DNA of 64,000 bases, taken from contig CP065008.1 of the NCBI GenBank assembly GCA_016699735.1, positions 2,542,001-2,606,000 of the forward strand, read 5' to 3'. Both the position numbers and the translations under genes were made by a program. This document shows positions 33,903 to 45,440 of the stretch, piece after piece (within the stretch, counting starts at the first letter, position 1; each line of letters begins with the position of its first letter). Under the pieces are notes generated by a model, which did no database searches, had not been told where the DNA came from, and saw nothing but the letters and a program-made list of their open reading frames with translations. The stretch comes from Alphaproteobacteria bacterium (GTDB taxonomy: Bacteria > Pseudomonadota > Alphaproteobacteria > Micavibrionales > Micavibrionaceae).

Positions 33903-36900
33903 ATGCGCATAGGATTAATCACAAATAAAGCGTCACTCCTGTTCTTCTGCGCTTTTTTGTCGCTCTATTTTTCCTCCGCGGCTCATGCGGGCCTCGGTGC
34001 TTCGGTTACGCTGTCGAGCGGGCAGCCGACCTCGATTAACCCCGGCGAAACCACGCAGCTTGAAATCACCCTTTCGAACAGCAATACGACCGCGCCGATC
34101 AATAATGTCGATTTTTCCAATCTTCTGCCGGGGACGTTGCCGGACGGATTGAAAATATCGGGAGCGGCCACATATACGTGTACCGATCCGTCGATCCCGG
34201 CGACGAATCCGGGATCGGGAACCCTGACGACAGTCATCGGAACACAGACCATTACACTGGATGACGGGATCATTCCCGCACGGGATGCGGGGAGCAGCAC
34301 GGACGGAACCTGTACCATCATCATTCCCGTCACCGCCGGAACGTCCGATGGAACGGCCCAGACCTATAATTACCAGATCGCCAGCGGCGCCGTCACCGGA
34401 AACGATGGCGGCGCGGTTTCCAACAGCGGCGCGGTCAACCAGAGCATCAACGTGTTGGCGATTTCAAGGCCGGTGGTCACAAAATCATTCGCCAGCTCGA
34501 CGCTTGTTTTGGGCGGAGCGGCGACAACACTGACGATTACCATCAGCAACCCTGCATCGATCGACCTTCCCAACTTCGATATCACGGACAATTTCCCGCT
34601 TCCGGGTGCGGGGCTTTCCTATATACAGGTCGCCGCAACACCCGGCGCAACATCAACCTGCACGGGCGGGGGAACGCCTCCGGCTTTCACGCCTTCCGCC
34701 GGAGACGGGTCGATCACGGCCACGGGCGGAACGATTGTCGCGGCGGGAAGCTGTACGATCACCGTTCAGGTCGAGGCCCGTCATACGGACGGGGATTATC
34801 AGACCGCCTTTCAAACCAATCTGATCGACGGCGGAACGGATTTCAGCAACGATCTGGGCATTCAGCCGCTGGATGCCAGTGCACAGGTCCGCACGCGCTC
34901 TCCGCTGGCCGTAACAAAATCCTTTGATAACCTCGCGATTGCCAGCGGGCAAAGCGACGATCTGGATATTACCTTCACAAACAGCGGTGATTCTGCGCTG
35001 GTAATCAATTCCTTTACCGACAGCCCGATTGACGGGGTCGGTAATCTGACTTACGGGCTGAAGGTCAACGGCATCCCCTCCATGAGTTGCACCGGCGGCG
35101 GAACGCCGGGAACTTTTGCACGAACCGCTAACGATCTGGGCGTCACACAAACCGCCGATACCACGGTTGCCGCCGGACAAAGCTGTACGCTGACCGTTAA
35201 TTTCACGGCGACGGCGCAAACGCCCAACGTCCCGATCTCCTTTACCAATACGATTGCCGAAGGCGCCGTTGGAACAGTGACAGCCGGAATCGTCTCGCAA
35301 TCCACATCCGCCTCAATACTGGTTTCGGACGAGTTGCGGATCTTAAAATCGGTCACACCGTCCAATCCCGCCCCCGGCAACCCGGTGCGCTATCAGGTCA
35401 CCGTCCAGAACTGGTCGGCTGCCGCCATCAATAATATTGAGACGATTGACACCTTAACGAACGGCCAGACTTTCCTGACCGGAACGATCAACGGGCTGAC
35501 CTTCACGCCCAGCCTCTCAGGCACAGGGTGTTCAGGTTTGACCGTCCCCACAGCCGTCGGCGCCAGTTCGGTTTCGCTGACCATCGGCACCCTGCCCGCC
35601 CGCACGTCCTCCTTCGTGCCCGGAAGCTGTGTGATCACCTTCTGGGCAATGACGGACAGCGGCGCGGCGAACGGAGCCGCCGTGAATAACATCCTGGGGG
35701 CCGGAGACGTTTGCTACAACGCGGGCGCGACGTGTAACGGCTCGGCTTCGAATTCAACCTCCTCATCCGTCAACGCCAATACCCTGACCGCCAGTAAGGT
35801 TTTTTCTCCCGCAGGGCCGCTATCCGAAAACTCCGTTTCGACGATGACGATCACCCTGACGAATATCTCGGCCAATACGATCACTGCCGCTTCGGTCAGC
35901 GACAGCCTGCCTGCGGCCAATATCGGAACGGGGCAACTGCGAATTGCCAGTCCTCCCAACGCCTCCACCACCTGCAGCGGCAGCCCGACGATTACGGCTG
36001 TTGCGGGAACAACCTCCATCACCATGAACGGCGCGACGATTCCGGCGCGGGCCAGCAACGGGACAGGATCATCGGGCACATGCACCCTGCAAGTCGATGT
36101 CACCGGTCCGGCGGGGGTTTACGACAATACGGCGGTGGCGGCGGGAACCCAAACTTACGGGGACGGAACGACCGATCCGGTCGGCCCCGTTAACTCGAAT
36201 ACGCGCAGCATCACTTTCACTTCCTCTCTGTCCGCGACGAAAAGCTTCCTGCCCACCAGCATTTCCTCCGGCGGGCAATCGACGGTTACGGTGCGGCTCA
36301 GCAATTCGGGGGCGATCCCGATTACCGGGCTTAGCCTCACCGACCCCCTGCCCGCAGGTATGACTCTGGCCAATCCGGTGAACGCGCAAACCACCTGCGC
36401 CGGGGCGACGTCCTTTACGGGCAGCAGCGGGGATTCCTCGATCACGATGACGGGCGCAGAAATCGCGGGCAGCGGAACCTGCGATGTGCTTTTTGACGTG
36501 GTGGCCACGGGCTCCGCGAATTGGGTCAATACTATTCCCGCCGGAAACATTCTGGCCGATGGCGGCGCGGCCAATCAGACGCCCGTCACGGGGACGTTGA
36601 ATTTCAACGCACCGACCGGAATCACCGTCGCAAAGGCTACTGCCCCCAGCACACTCACCTTCCCGGGACAGACCAGTGTTCTGACGGTCACGCTTACGAA
36701 CGGGACCACGGCGGTCACCGACTTGTCCTTTACCGACTATTTCACGACAGACGGAACATCGGGTGCCTCGGCAAACGGGATGCGGATCGCGGCGACGCCG
36801 AGCGCCTCGACCACCTGCCCCGGAGGAACAGTCAGCGCGACGCCCGATGGAACGTCGTTTTCCTTGTCGGGAGCATCTCTATCGGCAAGCGGAGCCTGTA

Positions 36901-39900
36901 CGGTCACGCTGAACGTGACCTCGGTCGTTGTGGGAGGGATTACGAACTTCATTCCCATCGGCAGCGTGACGACCGATCAGGCGCTGTCCAACAGCGGCGC
37001 GGCCACTACGAGCCTGACGACGCAGGGCAATCTTGGCATTACGAAGAAATTCACGCCGAACGTGATTCAACCCGGCGAACGTTCGCGCCTGCGGATTACG
37101 GTCTACAACCCGACCTCCCAACCTGCGGTGAGTATTTCCGTCACCGATAATCTTCCTGCCGGCGTGACGGTCCCCTCCGGGGCCAACCCGACGACGACCT
37201 GCACCGGGGCGAGCATCAGCACGCCCACCACTTCGCAAATTATCGTCAGCGGCGCCAGCCTCCCGGCGGCTTCGGGCAGTACGGCGCAGACCTGTTACGC
37301 CGAGATCGACGTGACCTCAAGTGTCGCAGGCGACCACACCAATACCATTCCAATCGGCGGCGTCACCGGAACGATCGGCGGAATCTCCGCACAAAACTCG
37401 CAACCCGCCAGCGACATCCTGCGGGTGAAACAGCCGCTCTCCATCCATAAGGCCATCGGCGGATTTACGCTAGATGCCGGCAACCCCTCGGGCTTTACGA
37501 CCGGATCGACCAGCCGCTCCGCCGGAGCCACGGCGCCTCTGGTGATTTCCCTGACGAATCCGAATACCGCCCCTTTAACGCAAGCCTCGCTCACGGACAA
37601 TCTGCCTTCGGGTCTGGTCATCGCCCAAACACCTGCGGCTTCGACCACCTGCGCGGGCGGGACCGTCACGGCGCAAGCTTCGACAGCTGTTCTGTCCCTC
37701 ACCGGCGCGATAATCCCGGCCAGCGGCTCCTGTACGGTCACCGTCAATGTCCTGAGCAATATTACCGGTACCTATACGAATACGATCGCGGCGGGCGCTG
37801 TCTCGACGCTTGAGGGCGTCACGAACGATGAGCCGACGAGCGCGGAACTCACGATTTCCTCGCCCCCTGAAGTGAGAAAGGAATTCTCCCCGGCGGCTAT
37901 CCCCTCCGGCGGAACGTCCACAATGACGATTGATTTTGTCAACGATAACGACGTAGCCTTGACGCTGACGGCGATCTTTACCGATACGCTGCCCACCTCG
38001 CCCGGCGCGGTCGTTGTCGCGGCAACGCCGAATGTCTCGACCACCTGTCCGGGCGCCGTGACCGCCGTAGCGGGCGCCGGAAGCATCAGCTACGCCAATG
38101 GGGCATCTATTCCCATCGGCGGCTGCAGTATCAGCGTCGATGTCACGGCCACGACCGTCGGCGTTCATACGAACAATATCCCCGCTGGAGCCTTGCAGAC
38201 CAACCTTGGCAACAACCCCGCTCCGGCCAATGCGGAACTGACCGTCACGACGCTGGGCTATATCGCCGGACGCGTATTCAAGGATCACAACGTGACCCCG
38301 AACGGCACTTACGAGTCCGGTACGGACGATCCGATCAACGGCGTGACGGTGCAACTCCGCTCCGGTGCGAACTGTTCGGGGGCTTTGATCTCCAGCACCT
38401 CGACCTCTGCAACGGGCAGCTATATCTTCACGGGTCTGGCCGCGGGAACCTATTCCGTGTGCGAACCGACGCAACCGACCGGGACCGTGAACGGCATCAC
38501 CACCGCCGGAGCCATACTCCCGACCAACGGCAGCACGGGCACGGCGGGAACGGCGTCCAACCCGACGGCAACCACCAGCCAGATTATCGGCATCGTCCTG
38601 AACGGCGATGGCGGCGGCGGGGAAATATCCGGCTCGACGGGCAACGATTTCGCTGAAGTGGTGCGGTCTTCCATTTCGGGACGCGTTTTTAGAGACGTCA
38701 ACAATAACGGCGCCCAGAACGGAGCCGATACCGGCATCTCCGGCGTAAGCATCCAGCTTCTCGACAGCGGGAATACGGTGATCGCTACGGCCACGACCGA
38801 TGCCAATGGGGATTACAGTTTCACCAATCTTGATCCCGGAACCTATTCGGTGCGCGAACCCACGCAACCCGCAAGCACCAGCAACGGCATCACCACCCCC
38901 GGCACAGTCGATAACGGCGGCACAGCAGGAACGGCCACAGCGGTCGGCGTGGTCCCCAGCGTTATCAACACGATCATCCTGCCCCCCAACACGGCGGCGA
39001 ACGACAATAACTTCGCTGAAATCCCTAACGGGCGCTCTATCACGGGCCTGGCCTTCCTAGATTACGATAATGACGCCGCCGAGGACGGGGTGGATTACGG
39101 CCTTTCAGGCGTGACGGTTAATCTGACGGGAACGGATATCAACGGTGCGCCTGTTTCATCCAGTACGGTCACGCTTTCGGATGGAACTTTCAGTTTCACC
39201 GGTTTGGCTGAGGGAACCTATACGCTTTCGCAGGCCACCCAGCCCGCCGGAACGACCAACGGCACGACGACCGCCGGAACCACGGGCGGCGCGGCCAGCA
39301 ACCCGACCGCCACAACCAGCCAGATATTGAATCTTGACCTCACAGGCGCGAACACGCTTTCGGCGGCCAACCTGTTCCCTGAAATCCCTTCGGCTTCCCC
39401 CGATCTGACCATCGTCAAGACGCACAGCCCATCGAGCTTCGCCGCCGGATCGTCTACGGGAATCTTCACGATCACACCGAGCAATATCGGCGCAGCCCCG
39501 ACCAGCGGCACGATCACGCTCAGCGATACACTTCCGGCGGGGCTGACTCTGGCTTCCGTCCCCAGCGGGACCGGATGGACCTGCTCCGGCACGGTAGGCG
39601 GCTCGAGCTTCACCTGCACGACGACCAGCGTGATCGCTGCGGCCTCGAACGGAAACGCTGTGTCCCTCCGCGCTCAGGTGGCTTCCGGCGCCTCCGGCCA
39701 ACTCCTGACCAATCAGGCGGTGATTTCCGGCGGCGGCGAACCCGCAGGCTTTAACGGCAACAACACGGCAACCGATACAGTCGGCATCGCCAGTGCTGCG
39801 ACCGTGTCCGGGACGGTCTGGCGCGATGACGACCACGACCGTCAGATTGACGGCGGGGAAGACTTGATCGAAGGCTGGATTGTCGAACTGGTGCTGGGCG

Positions 39901-41690
39901 GTACAGTGATCGACAGCACGACCACCGCTGCGGACGGAACCTATACACTGACCACCGTATCCCCCGGCTCCGGTTATGAAATCCGCTTCAAGGAGCCGAA
40001 TTCCGGTATCGTCTTTGGCAATGCAGTGACGAATGAACAGGGCATTGCGCCCGTGGCCAATACCCGGGATACCGGAGGCTCGACGGCCAACGGGGGAACG
40101 AACGCCGGAAACCCGGCCGGCGCGGATACGACCACCGTCACCGGAACGCTCACGGATCTGACCATTCTGGCCGGAGATAATATCATCGAGCAGTCCCTGC
40201 CGCTTGATCCGGCGGGGATTGTTTATAACGCCGTCACACGCACCCCAGTGCAAGGCGCAGTAGTCACGATCACCGGCCCCGGCGGATTTAATCCGGCAAC
40301 CGATCTGGTCGGCGGTGCGCCCGCTCAAGCCGTAACGACAGGCGCGAATGGTTTTTATCAGTTCCTGCTGACCCCCGGAGCGCCTGCGGGAACCTACACG
40401 CTTGCGGTCACGACCTATCCCGCCGGATTCACCCCCGTCCCCTCGACACTTATCCCCGTCTGTACCGGGCCTTTAACCGTGGATGCCGCGCCCGACCCCG
40501 CCGAAGTCCATGACAGCCCTAACCCGCCCGATACCGGGGATGCTGTGCAGAGCGGCGGCGCCTGTCCGGCCAGCACGGGTGCTTTCGCCCCGGTGGATCA
40601 GGCGACGACACAGCACTACTTCTCCTTTGTCATCAACCCCGCCGTCTCCGGCGACGTGGTGAACAACCATATTCCTCTCGATCCGATTAACGCGGGCGAT
40701 ATCGTCATCAGCAAGACCACGCCGATCGTGAATACGAATATCGGGCAGTTCGTGCCCTATACGATCACGCTGCGGAACACGACCGCCAATCCCTTCACGG
40801 GCCTTGATGTCCGCGATACGATCCCCGCCGGGTTCAAATTCGTTGAGGGCAGCGGCAGCCTGGATGGGGTCAAACTTCAACCCACCGTCAGCGGCCGCGC
40901 CGTGACGTGGCTCAATCAAGACCTCGCCGCAAACCAGACCAGGAAATACAAGATGATCCTGATTGTCGGTTCCGGCGTCCAGCCGGGAGAGTATACGAAC
41001 CGTGTTCAGGCGTTTAACGGTGCGACGGCTGTGACGAACCTCGCCACCGCAACGGTGCGGATCATCCCCGACCCCGTCTTCGATTGCTCGGACCTGATCG
41101 GCAAGGTATTCGATGATACCAACCGCAACGGCTATCAGGATGAGGGCGAGAAGGGCATTCCCAACGTGCGTCTGGCCACGGTCAACGGCGTTCTGGTCAC
41201 GACCGATGAGCATGGGCGCTATCACGTCGCCTGCGGCGATATCCCCGATGAGGAGCGCGGCAGCAATTTCATCATGAAGGTGGATGTGCGGACCCTGCCG
41301 ACCGGATACCGCCTGACCACGGAAAACCCCGGCATGGTGCGGATGACCCGCGGGAAAATGGCCAAGCTCAATTTCGGCGCCGCCATCCACCGCGTTGTGC
41401 GGATCGATATGACGGATGAGGCCTTCATCTCCGGCGAAATCGAACTCAGGCCGGAATGGAAGAGCCAGCTTGTCCTGCTTCCTGAGCAGCTTAAATCCGG
41501 CCCGTCGGTTGTGCGGTTTTCCTATAAGGCGGAAATCAGCAATGAAAAACTGGCCCACAAGCGCCTTAAAAACGTCATCAAAATTCTGCGTCAGGAGTGG
41601 AAAGGAAAAGACTGCTGCCATGAAATCATGATCGAGGAAGAGCTTATTCTCCCCTCCTCTAAAGAAAATAATAAGGCGGGCGCACAATGA
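33903..41690 (+). CDS. Giant surface protein with DUF11-like and SdrD-type (Cna-B-like) repeats
   Basis: A 2595-residue exported protein with a signal peptide (1-29, cleavage after SAAHA). About ten DUF11-like Ig-type repeats of about 130-150 residues follow, with unit starts near 188, 332, 475, 625, 775, 905, 1041, 1177 and 1320; each has a VTKSF-type opening, TSTC...GG and GSCTITV elements. Then come three SdrD/Cna-B-like domains (near 1452, 1589 and 1710; GRVFxDxNNNG, TYSVxEPTQPxGTxNG), a DUF11 domain (1833), two more B-like domains (1966, 2104), a DUF11 domain (2266) and a final B-like domain (2397, GKVFDDTNRNGYQDEGEKGI). The last 130 residues are charged and unlike the repeats. It overlaps the next gene by four bases, implying co-translation with the beta-barrel protein. 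Likely a long extracellular stalk or adhesin. Confidence 0.85.
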   Translation: MRIGLITNKASLLFFCAFLSLYFSSAAHAGLGASVTLSSGQPTSINPGETTQLEITLSNSNTTAPINNVDFSNLLPGTLPDGLKISGAATYTCTDPSIPATNPGSGTLTTVIGTQTITLDDGIIPARDAGSSTDGTCTIIIPVTAGTSDGTAQTYNYQIASGAVTGNDGGAVSNSGAVNQSINVLAISRPVVTKSFASSTLVLGGAATTLTITISNPASIDLPNFDITDNFPLPGAGLSYIQVAATPGATSTCTGGGTPPAFTPSAGDGSITATGGTIVAAGSCTITVQVEARHTDGDYQTAFQTNLIDGGTDFSNDLGIQPLDASAQVRTRSPLAVTKSFDNLAIASGQSDDLDITFTNSGDSALVINSFTDSPIDGVGNLTYGLKVNGIPSMSCTGGGTPGTFARTANDLGVTQTADTTVAAGQSCTLTVNFTATAQTPNVPISFTNTIAEGAVGTVTAGIVSQSTSASILVSDELRILKSVTPSNPAPGNPVRYQVTVQNWSAAAINNIETIDTLTNGQTFLTGTINGLTFTPSLSGTGCSGLTVPTAVGASSVSLTIGTLPARTSSFVPGSCVITFWAMTDSGAANGAAVNNILGAGDVCYNAGATCNGSASNSTSSSVNANTLTASKVFSPAGPLSENSVSTMTITLTNISANTITAASVSDSLPAANIGTGQLRIASPPNASTTCSGSPTITAVAGTTSITMNGATIPARASNGTGSSGTCTLQVDVTGPAGVYDNTAVAAGTQTYGDGTTDPVGPVNSNTRSITFTSSLSATKSFLPTSISSGGQSTVTVRLSNSGAIPITGLSLTDPLPAGMTLANPVNAQTTCAGATSFTGSSGDSSITMTGAEIAGSGTCDVLFDVVATGSANWVNTIPAGNILADGGAANQTPVTGTLNFNAPTGITVAKATAPSTLTFPGQTSVLTVTLTNGTTAVTDLSFTDYFTTDGTSGASANGMRIAATPSASTTCPGGTVSATPDGTSFSLSGASLSASGACTVTLNVTSVVVGGITNFIPIGSVTTDQALSNSGAATTSLTTQGNLGITKKFTPNVIQPGERSRLRITVYNPTSQPAVSISVTDNLPAGVTVPSGANPTTTCTGASISTPTTSQIIVSGASLPAASGSTAQTCYAEIDVTSSVAGDHTNTIPIGGVTGTIGGISAQNSQPASDILRVKQPLSIHKAIGGFTLDAGNPSGFTTGSTSRSAGATAPLVISLTNPNTAPLTQASLTDNLPSGLVIAQTPAASTTCAGGTVTAQASTAVLSLTGAIIPASGSCTVTVNVLSNITGTYTNTIAAGAVSTLEGVTNDEPTSAELTISSPPEVRKEFSPAAIPSGGTSTMTIDFVNDNDVALTLTAIFTDTLPTSPGAVVVAATPNVSTTCPGAVTAVAGAGSISYANGASIPIGGCSISVDVTATTVGVHTNNIPAGALQTNLGNNPAPANAELTVTTLGYIAGRVFKDHNVTPNGTYESGTDDPINGVTVQLRSGANCSGALISSTSTSATGSYIFTGLAAGTYSVCEPTQPTGTVNGITTAGAILPTNGSTGTAGTASNPTATTSQIIGIVLNGDGGGGEISGSTGNDFAEVVRSSISGRVFRDVNNNGAQNGADTGISGVSIQLLDSGNTVIATATTDANGDYSFTNLDPGTYSVREPTQPASTSNGITTPGTVDNGGTAGTATAVGVVPSVINTIILPPNTAANDNNFAEIPNGRSITGLAFLDYDNDAAEDGVDYGLSGVTVNLTGTDINGAPVSSSTVTLSDGTFSFTGLAEGTYTLSQATQPAGTTNGTTTAGTTGGAASNPTATTSQILNLDLTGANTLSAANLFPEIPSASPDLTIVKTHSPSSFAAGSSTGIFTITPSNIGAAPTSGTITLSDTLPAGLTLASVPSGTGWTCSGTVGGSSFTCTTTSVIAAASNGNAVSLRAQVASGASGQLLTNQAVISGGGEPAGFNGNNTATDTVGIASAATVSGTVWRDDDHDRQIDGGEDLIEGWIVELVLGGTVIDSTTTAADGTYTLTTVSPGSGYEIRFKEPNSGIVFGNAVTNEQGIAPVANTRDTGGSTANGGTNAGNPAGADTTTVTGTLTDLTILAGDNIIEQSLPLDPAGIVYNAVTRTPVQGAVVTITGPGGFNPATDLVGGAPAQAVTTGANGFYQFLLTPGAPAGTYTLAVTTYPAGFTPVPSTLIPVCTGPLTVDAAPDPAEVHDSPNPPDTGDAVQSGGACPASTGAFAPVDQATTQHYFSFVINPAVSGDVVNNHIPLDPINAGDIVISKTTPIVNTNIGQFVPYTITLRNTTANPFTGLDVRDTIPAGFKFVEGSGSLDGVKLQPTVSGRAVTWLNQDLAANQTRKYKMILIVGSGVQPGEYTNRVQAFNGATAVTNLATATVRIIPDPVFDCSDLIGKVFDDTNRNGYQDEGEKGIPNVRLATVNGVLVTTDEHGRYHVACGDIPDEERGSNFIMKVDVRTLPTGYRLTTENPGMVRMTRGKMAKLNFGAAIHRVVRIDMTDEAFISGEIELRPEWKSQLVLLPEQLKSGPSVVRFSYKAEISNEKLAHKRLKNVIKILRQEWKGKDCCHEIMIEEELILPSSKENNKAGAQ

Positions 41691-44600
41691 AAAAGCTTCT
41701 TCTCCTTAGCACAGCCGCTCTCGCCCTTGGCAGCACCGCCTTCGCCTCAAAAACCTCAGCGCAGGACCACTGCGAAGGCGAAGGCTTTTGTCAGCCTCCG
41801 GCCAGCATCGGCAAGCAGTCGATGGACTCTCATGTTTCAACGCCTGCCCTGCTCCCTGAAGCCCCACCGAATACCGAACGCAGGGACGAAACAGTCGAGC
41901 GTCCGCCTCACGGACACGCACAAGCGCAATCCTGTCTGAACGCGAAGGACGGCGCCCATGCGGTGGACACGCCGTTCAGGATTTCCATCGATGGTGCGCC
42001 CTTGAGCGGTTTAGATGCCCTGAACAGCGCGGATGTTATACGCTGCAAGGATATGGCGCTGGAGCAAGCCGATATCCAGTTGCGCTACGAAGTCTTTGAA
42101 AAAAATCAGGCTTTGAACGTGACCGCTGTGCCTCAGGCCATCGTGCGCGGCGAAGCCGTTACCTTTACCCCTTATTCAAATTACATCTCTTTCATCAACA
42201 GGGCGGAGGTGCGGATTTTCAAGGAAGGCGCGTCGCTCCAATCCAAACCGCTGGCGATTGTGCCGATGGATGGTCTGCTGGCGCAAGATGGCGTCTGGCA
42301 TTCACCGACAGGATCGAAGGAAAATCAACTGCAATACGTCCTGCGTGTTTATGACACAAAGGGCCGTTTCGATGAAACCAAACCGCAGCTTTTAAAGCTG
42401 GTCGATGAGCAAAGGCCCGCCGAGGCGCAAGAGTCGGACGATCGGGAAAAGCTTGTGGGGTACGGGGAAAATAACCTCTCGCTCAGCAACATTCCTGTCT
42501 CCGGCGGGATCGTGACGATCAACGGAACTAACCTTGCTCCCGGCTCTAAGGTCAACGCTCTTGGCCTGGATATCCCCGTGGATGCGGAAGGTCAATTCGC
42601 CACCCGCCAGATTCTGCCCGAGGGCGTACATGACATCGCCATCCAGACCGCCTCCCCCGACGGTTCACGGAGAGAAATCATCCGCCCGGTCCTGATCCCC
42701 GATCAGGACTGGTTCTATATCGCCCTTGCCGATCTGACGTTCGGCAAAAACAATGTGGACGGTCCGGCCAAGTTGGTGACCGGAAAAGACACCAAGCGCT
42801 ACAACAGCGATGTCTTTGTCGATGGACGATTGGCCTTTTACACCAAGGGAAAAATCAAGAAAGACTGGCAGGTCACAGCCAGTGCCGATACGAAGGAACA
42901 GCCGATTGAGGATTTGTTCTCCAACTTCACGAACAAGGATCCGCGCTATCTTCTGAAAAGAATTGATCCGAAGAAATACTATCAGGTCTATGGCGACGAC
43001 TCGACCACGCTGGAAGACGCACCAACGCAAGGCAAGTTCTATATCAAGGCCGAGAAGGACGACAGCCATATCATGTGGGGGAACTTCCAGACGCGGACGA
43101 CCGGGACCGACCTCCTGAATTACAGCCGGACGCTTTATGGCGCCAACGCACAATATCTAAGTACGGAAACGACACGGCTCGGCGAGCGCAGGACGGAAAT
43201 CAACGCCTTTGGCGCGGACCCCGGCACAGTGGCCTCTCTTGAGGAATTCCGCGGCACGGGCGGATCGCTCTATTATCTGCGCGGGCAGGATGTGGTCATC
43301 GGCTCCGAACGGCTGAGGATAGAAATACGGGACCGCGATTCCGGCATCATTTTAAAATCCCAATATCTGGTCTACGGGCAGGATTACGAAATCAACTATA
43401 CGCAGGGGCGCATTTTGCTTCGTGAGCCTTTGTCTTCAACGACCTCAGGGGACAGCATCGTCAGCACCGGCCCGCTGTCGGGCAACCCAGCCTATCTCGT
43501 CGCCGGATATGAACACAGCCCGAGCGTGACGGAGATTAATAACCTGACCAAGGGCGGGCGGGCCAGCCACTGGTTCAACAACCATATCCGTCTGGGTGCG
43601 AGTATTTACGACCAGCAGGGCTCGGGTCTGGATCAAACGCTCAGCGGGTTCGATGCCACGCTGCGCTATGCGCCCGGAACCTACCTGAAACTCGAACAGG
43701 CCCGTTCAAAAGGCGCAGGCAACGGTGCCCTCTCCTCCACCAATGGCGGATTTAACTTCGATGCCATCGACCAAACGGCGGGCGTGGATATCGACGCCAA
43801 CGCCTACCGCGCCGAGATGGCCGTTGATCTCTCCGAACTCATCAAGGGGCGGCAGGGAACGCTTAATGCCTATACCTTGCGCCGTCAGGACGGGTTTTCC
43901 GCTCCCGGGCAGCTCACGGACGAACAAATCATCCAGCACGGATTTTCCGCCAATATTCCGGTGAACGACAAACTCTCGGTCGGCAGCAAGATCGATTTTA
44001 AATCCGGCGAGGAAACGGGCGATCTCACTTCCGGGGAAGTCAGCGGCAGTTACCAGCTTAACCCTGAGAGAAACGTCGCCGTCGCCCTGCGGCATGACGA
44101 CCGCAGCTCCTCCGAATATGGCGAGAACAGCGATATTCTCTCCGAAGAAGGGGCGCGCACCGACCTGGCGCTGAAATATCATTACGTCCCCTGAACGCGG
44201 CGGGTGAGAAGGAACGCTATGATGTCTATGGTCTGGTTCAAGGAACGCTGCATCGGACCGAAGACCGCGATAATAATCACCGCGCCGGGATCGGCGGGCG
44301 CTATGACCTCAACGACCGCCTGAGTTTTAACGGGGAACTGACGGGCGGCAATAAGGGCGCCGGGGCGCTGATCGGCGCGGAATATCTGAAATCCGACCGA
44401 ACAAGTTACTATGCGAACTATGAAATGGACCCGGACCGCACGGATATCGGCACCCGCGGGAAAAGCTCCAGCCTGACCCTCGGCGGACGGTCCCGGTATT
44501 CGGACAGCATTTCCACCTTCGGCGAACAGCGCTATCAGACTTTCGATGACGATTCCTCCGGCCTGATCCACTCCTTCGGGCTTGATCTGGCGGCCAGCGA

Positions 44601-45413
44601 CAAATGGACATGGGGCGGGCGCTTTGAGAACGGCATCATCGCCGATCCGGAATCCGGCGATACGGACCGTCTGGCGCTCTCCTGACCAGCGGTTACAGCG
44701 CGCAGAAAACCAAATATTCCGGCACGATTGAATTCAGGCGCGATGAAAACGAGCTTGAGGGCGACCGTAATTCCTGGCTCATGAGCAACACGCTCTCCTA
44801 TCAGACCTCCGAAGACTGGCGGGTTCTGGGCGATCTGGATGTGGCGATCAGCGATTCTGGTCTCAATAGCTCTCTGGATGCGGATTACATAGAATTCGGC
44901 CTCGGCTATGCCTACCGCCCGGTTGAGAACGACCGCCTGAACGCCCTCATCCGCTACGAATATCTGAGCGACCTCGCCAGCCCCGACCAACTGGACGGTT
45001 CGCGCACAGGCGAGGCCAACGATTACGAGCAGCGCAGCCATGTTTTCTCCGCCGATGCGATTTACGATGTGACGCCGAAACTGGCCGTAGGCGGCAAAGT
45101 GGGCTACCGCTTCGGTGAAATCCGCGACAATACGGTAGAGGATCCGGAGTTTTTCGACAGTCAGGCTCTGCTCCTGATCGGACGCATGGATTATGAGGTG
45201 CTGAAAAGCTGGGAGATGACCGGGGAAGTCCGCTACCTCGACGTTATGGAGGCCGAGGATTCAAAAGCCGGAGTTCTTCTGGGGGCGTACAAGCATTTCA
45301 ACCAGAATATCAAGGCCGGAGTGGGTTATAACTTTACCGATTTCTCCGACGATCTGACCGATCTGGATTACGACAGCAGCGGCGTGTTTTTCAACGTGGT
45401 CGGGAAGTTTTAG
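41687..45413 (+). pseudogene. Outer-membrane beta-barrel partner of the giant surface protein (two frameshifts)
   Basis: An ATGA overlap couples it to the giant protein gene. The first 836 codons encode a signal peptide (1-26, MKKLLLLSTAALALGS...), a periplasmic region of about 340 residues with Ig-like segments (GGIVTINGTNLAPGSKV), and the start of a large barrel (VFVDGRLAFYTKGKIKKDW, GQDYEINYTQGRILLREPL). The frame breaks near 44185, continues in another frame (YDVYGLVQGTLHRTEDRD), breaks again near 44683 and resumes to 45413, ending VFFNVVGKF with a C-terminal Phe typical of barrels. Each break is repaired by adding one base at a C run. Repaired length is about 1242 residues. Sequencing error is as likely as true inactivation. 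Confidence 0.7.
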
Positions 45414-45440
45414 CCGTTAAAACAGCCCCTTTATAATACC

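Noticed and set aside
37575..38867. Minus-strand open frame of 430 codons within the giant surface gene
   Set aside because: Arg/Gly-rich translation of the complement of a Thr/Ser/Gly-rich repeat protein; no domain, and the plus-strand frame is convincing.
44180..44690. Programmed -1 ribosomal frameshifting in the beta-barrel gene
   Set aside because: Both breaks shift the frame in the same sense, but neither has a slippery heptamer or a clear stimulatory hairpin, and similar breaks occur in many neighbouring genes.
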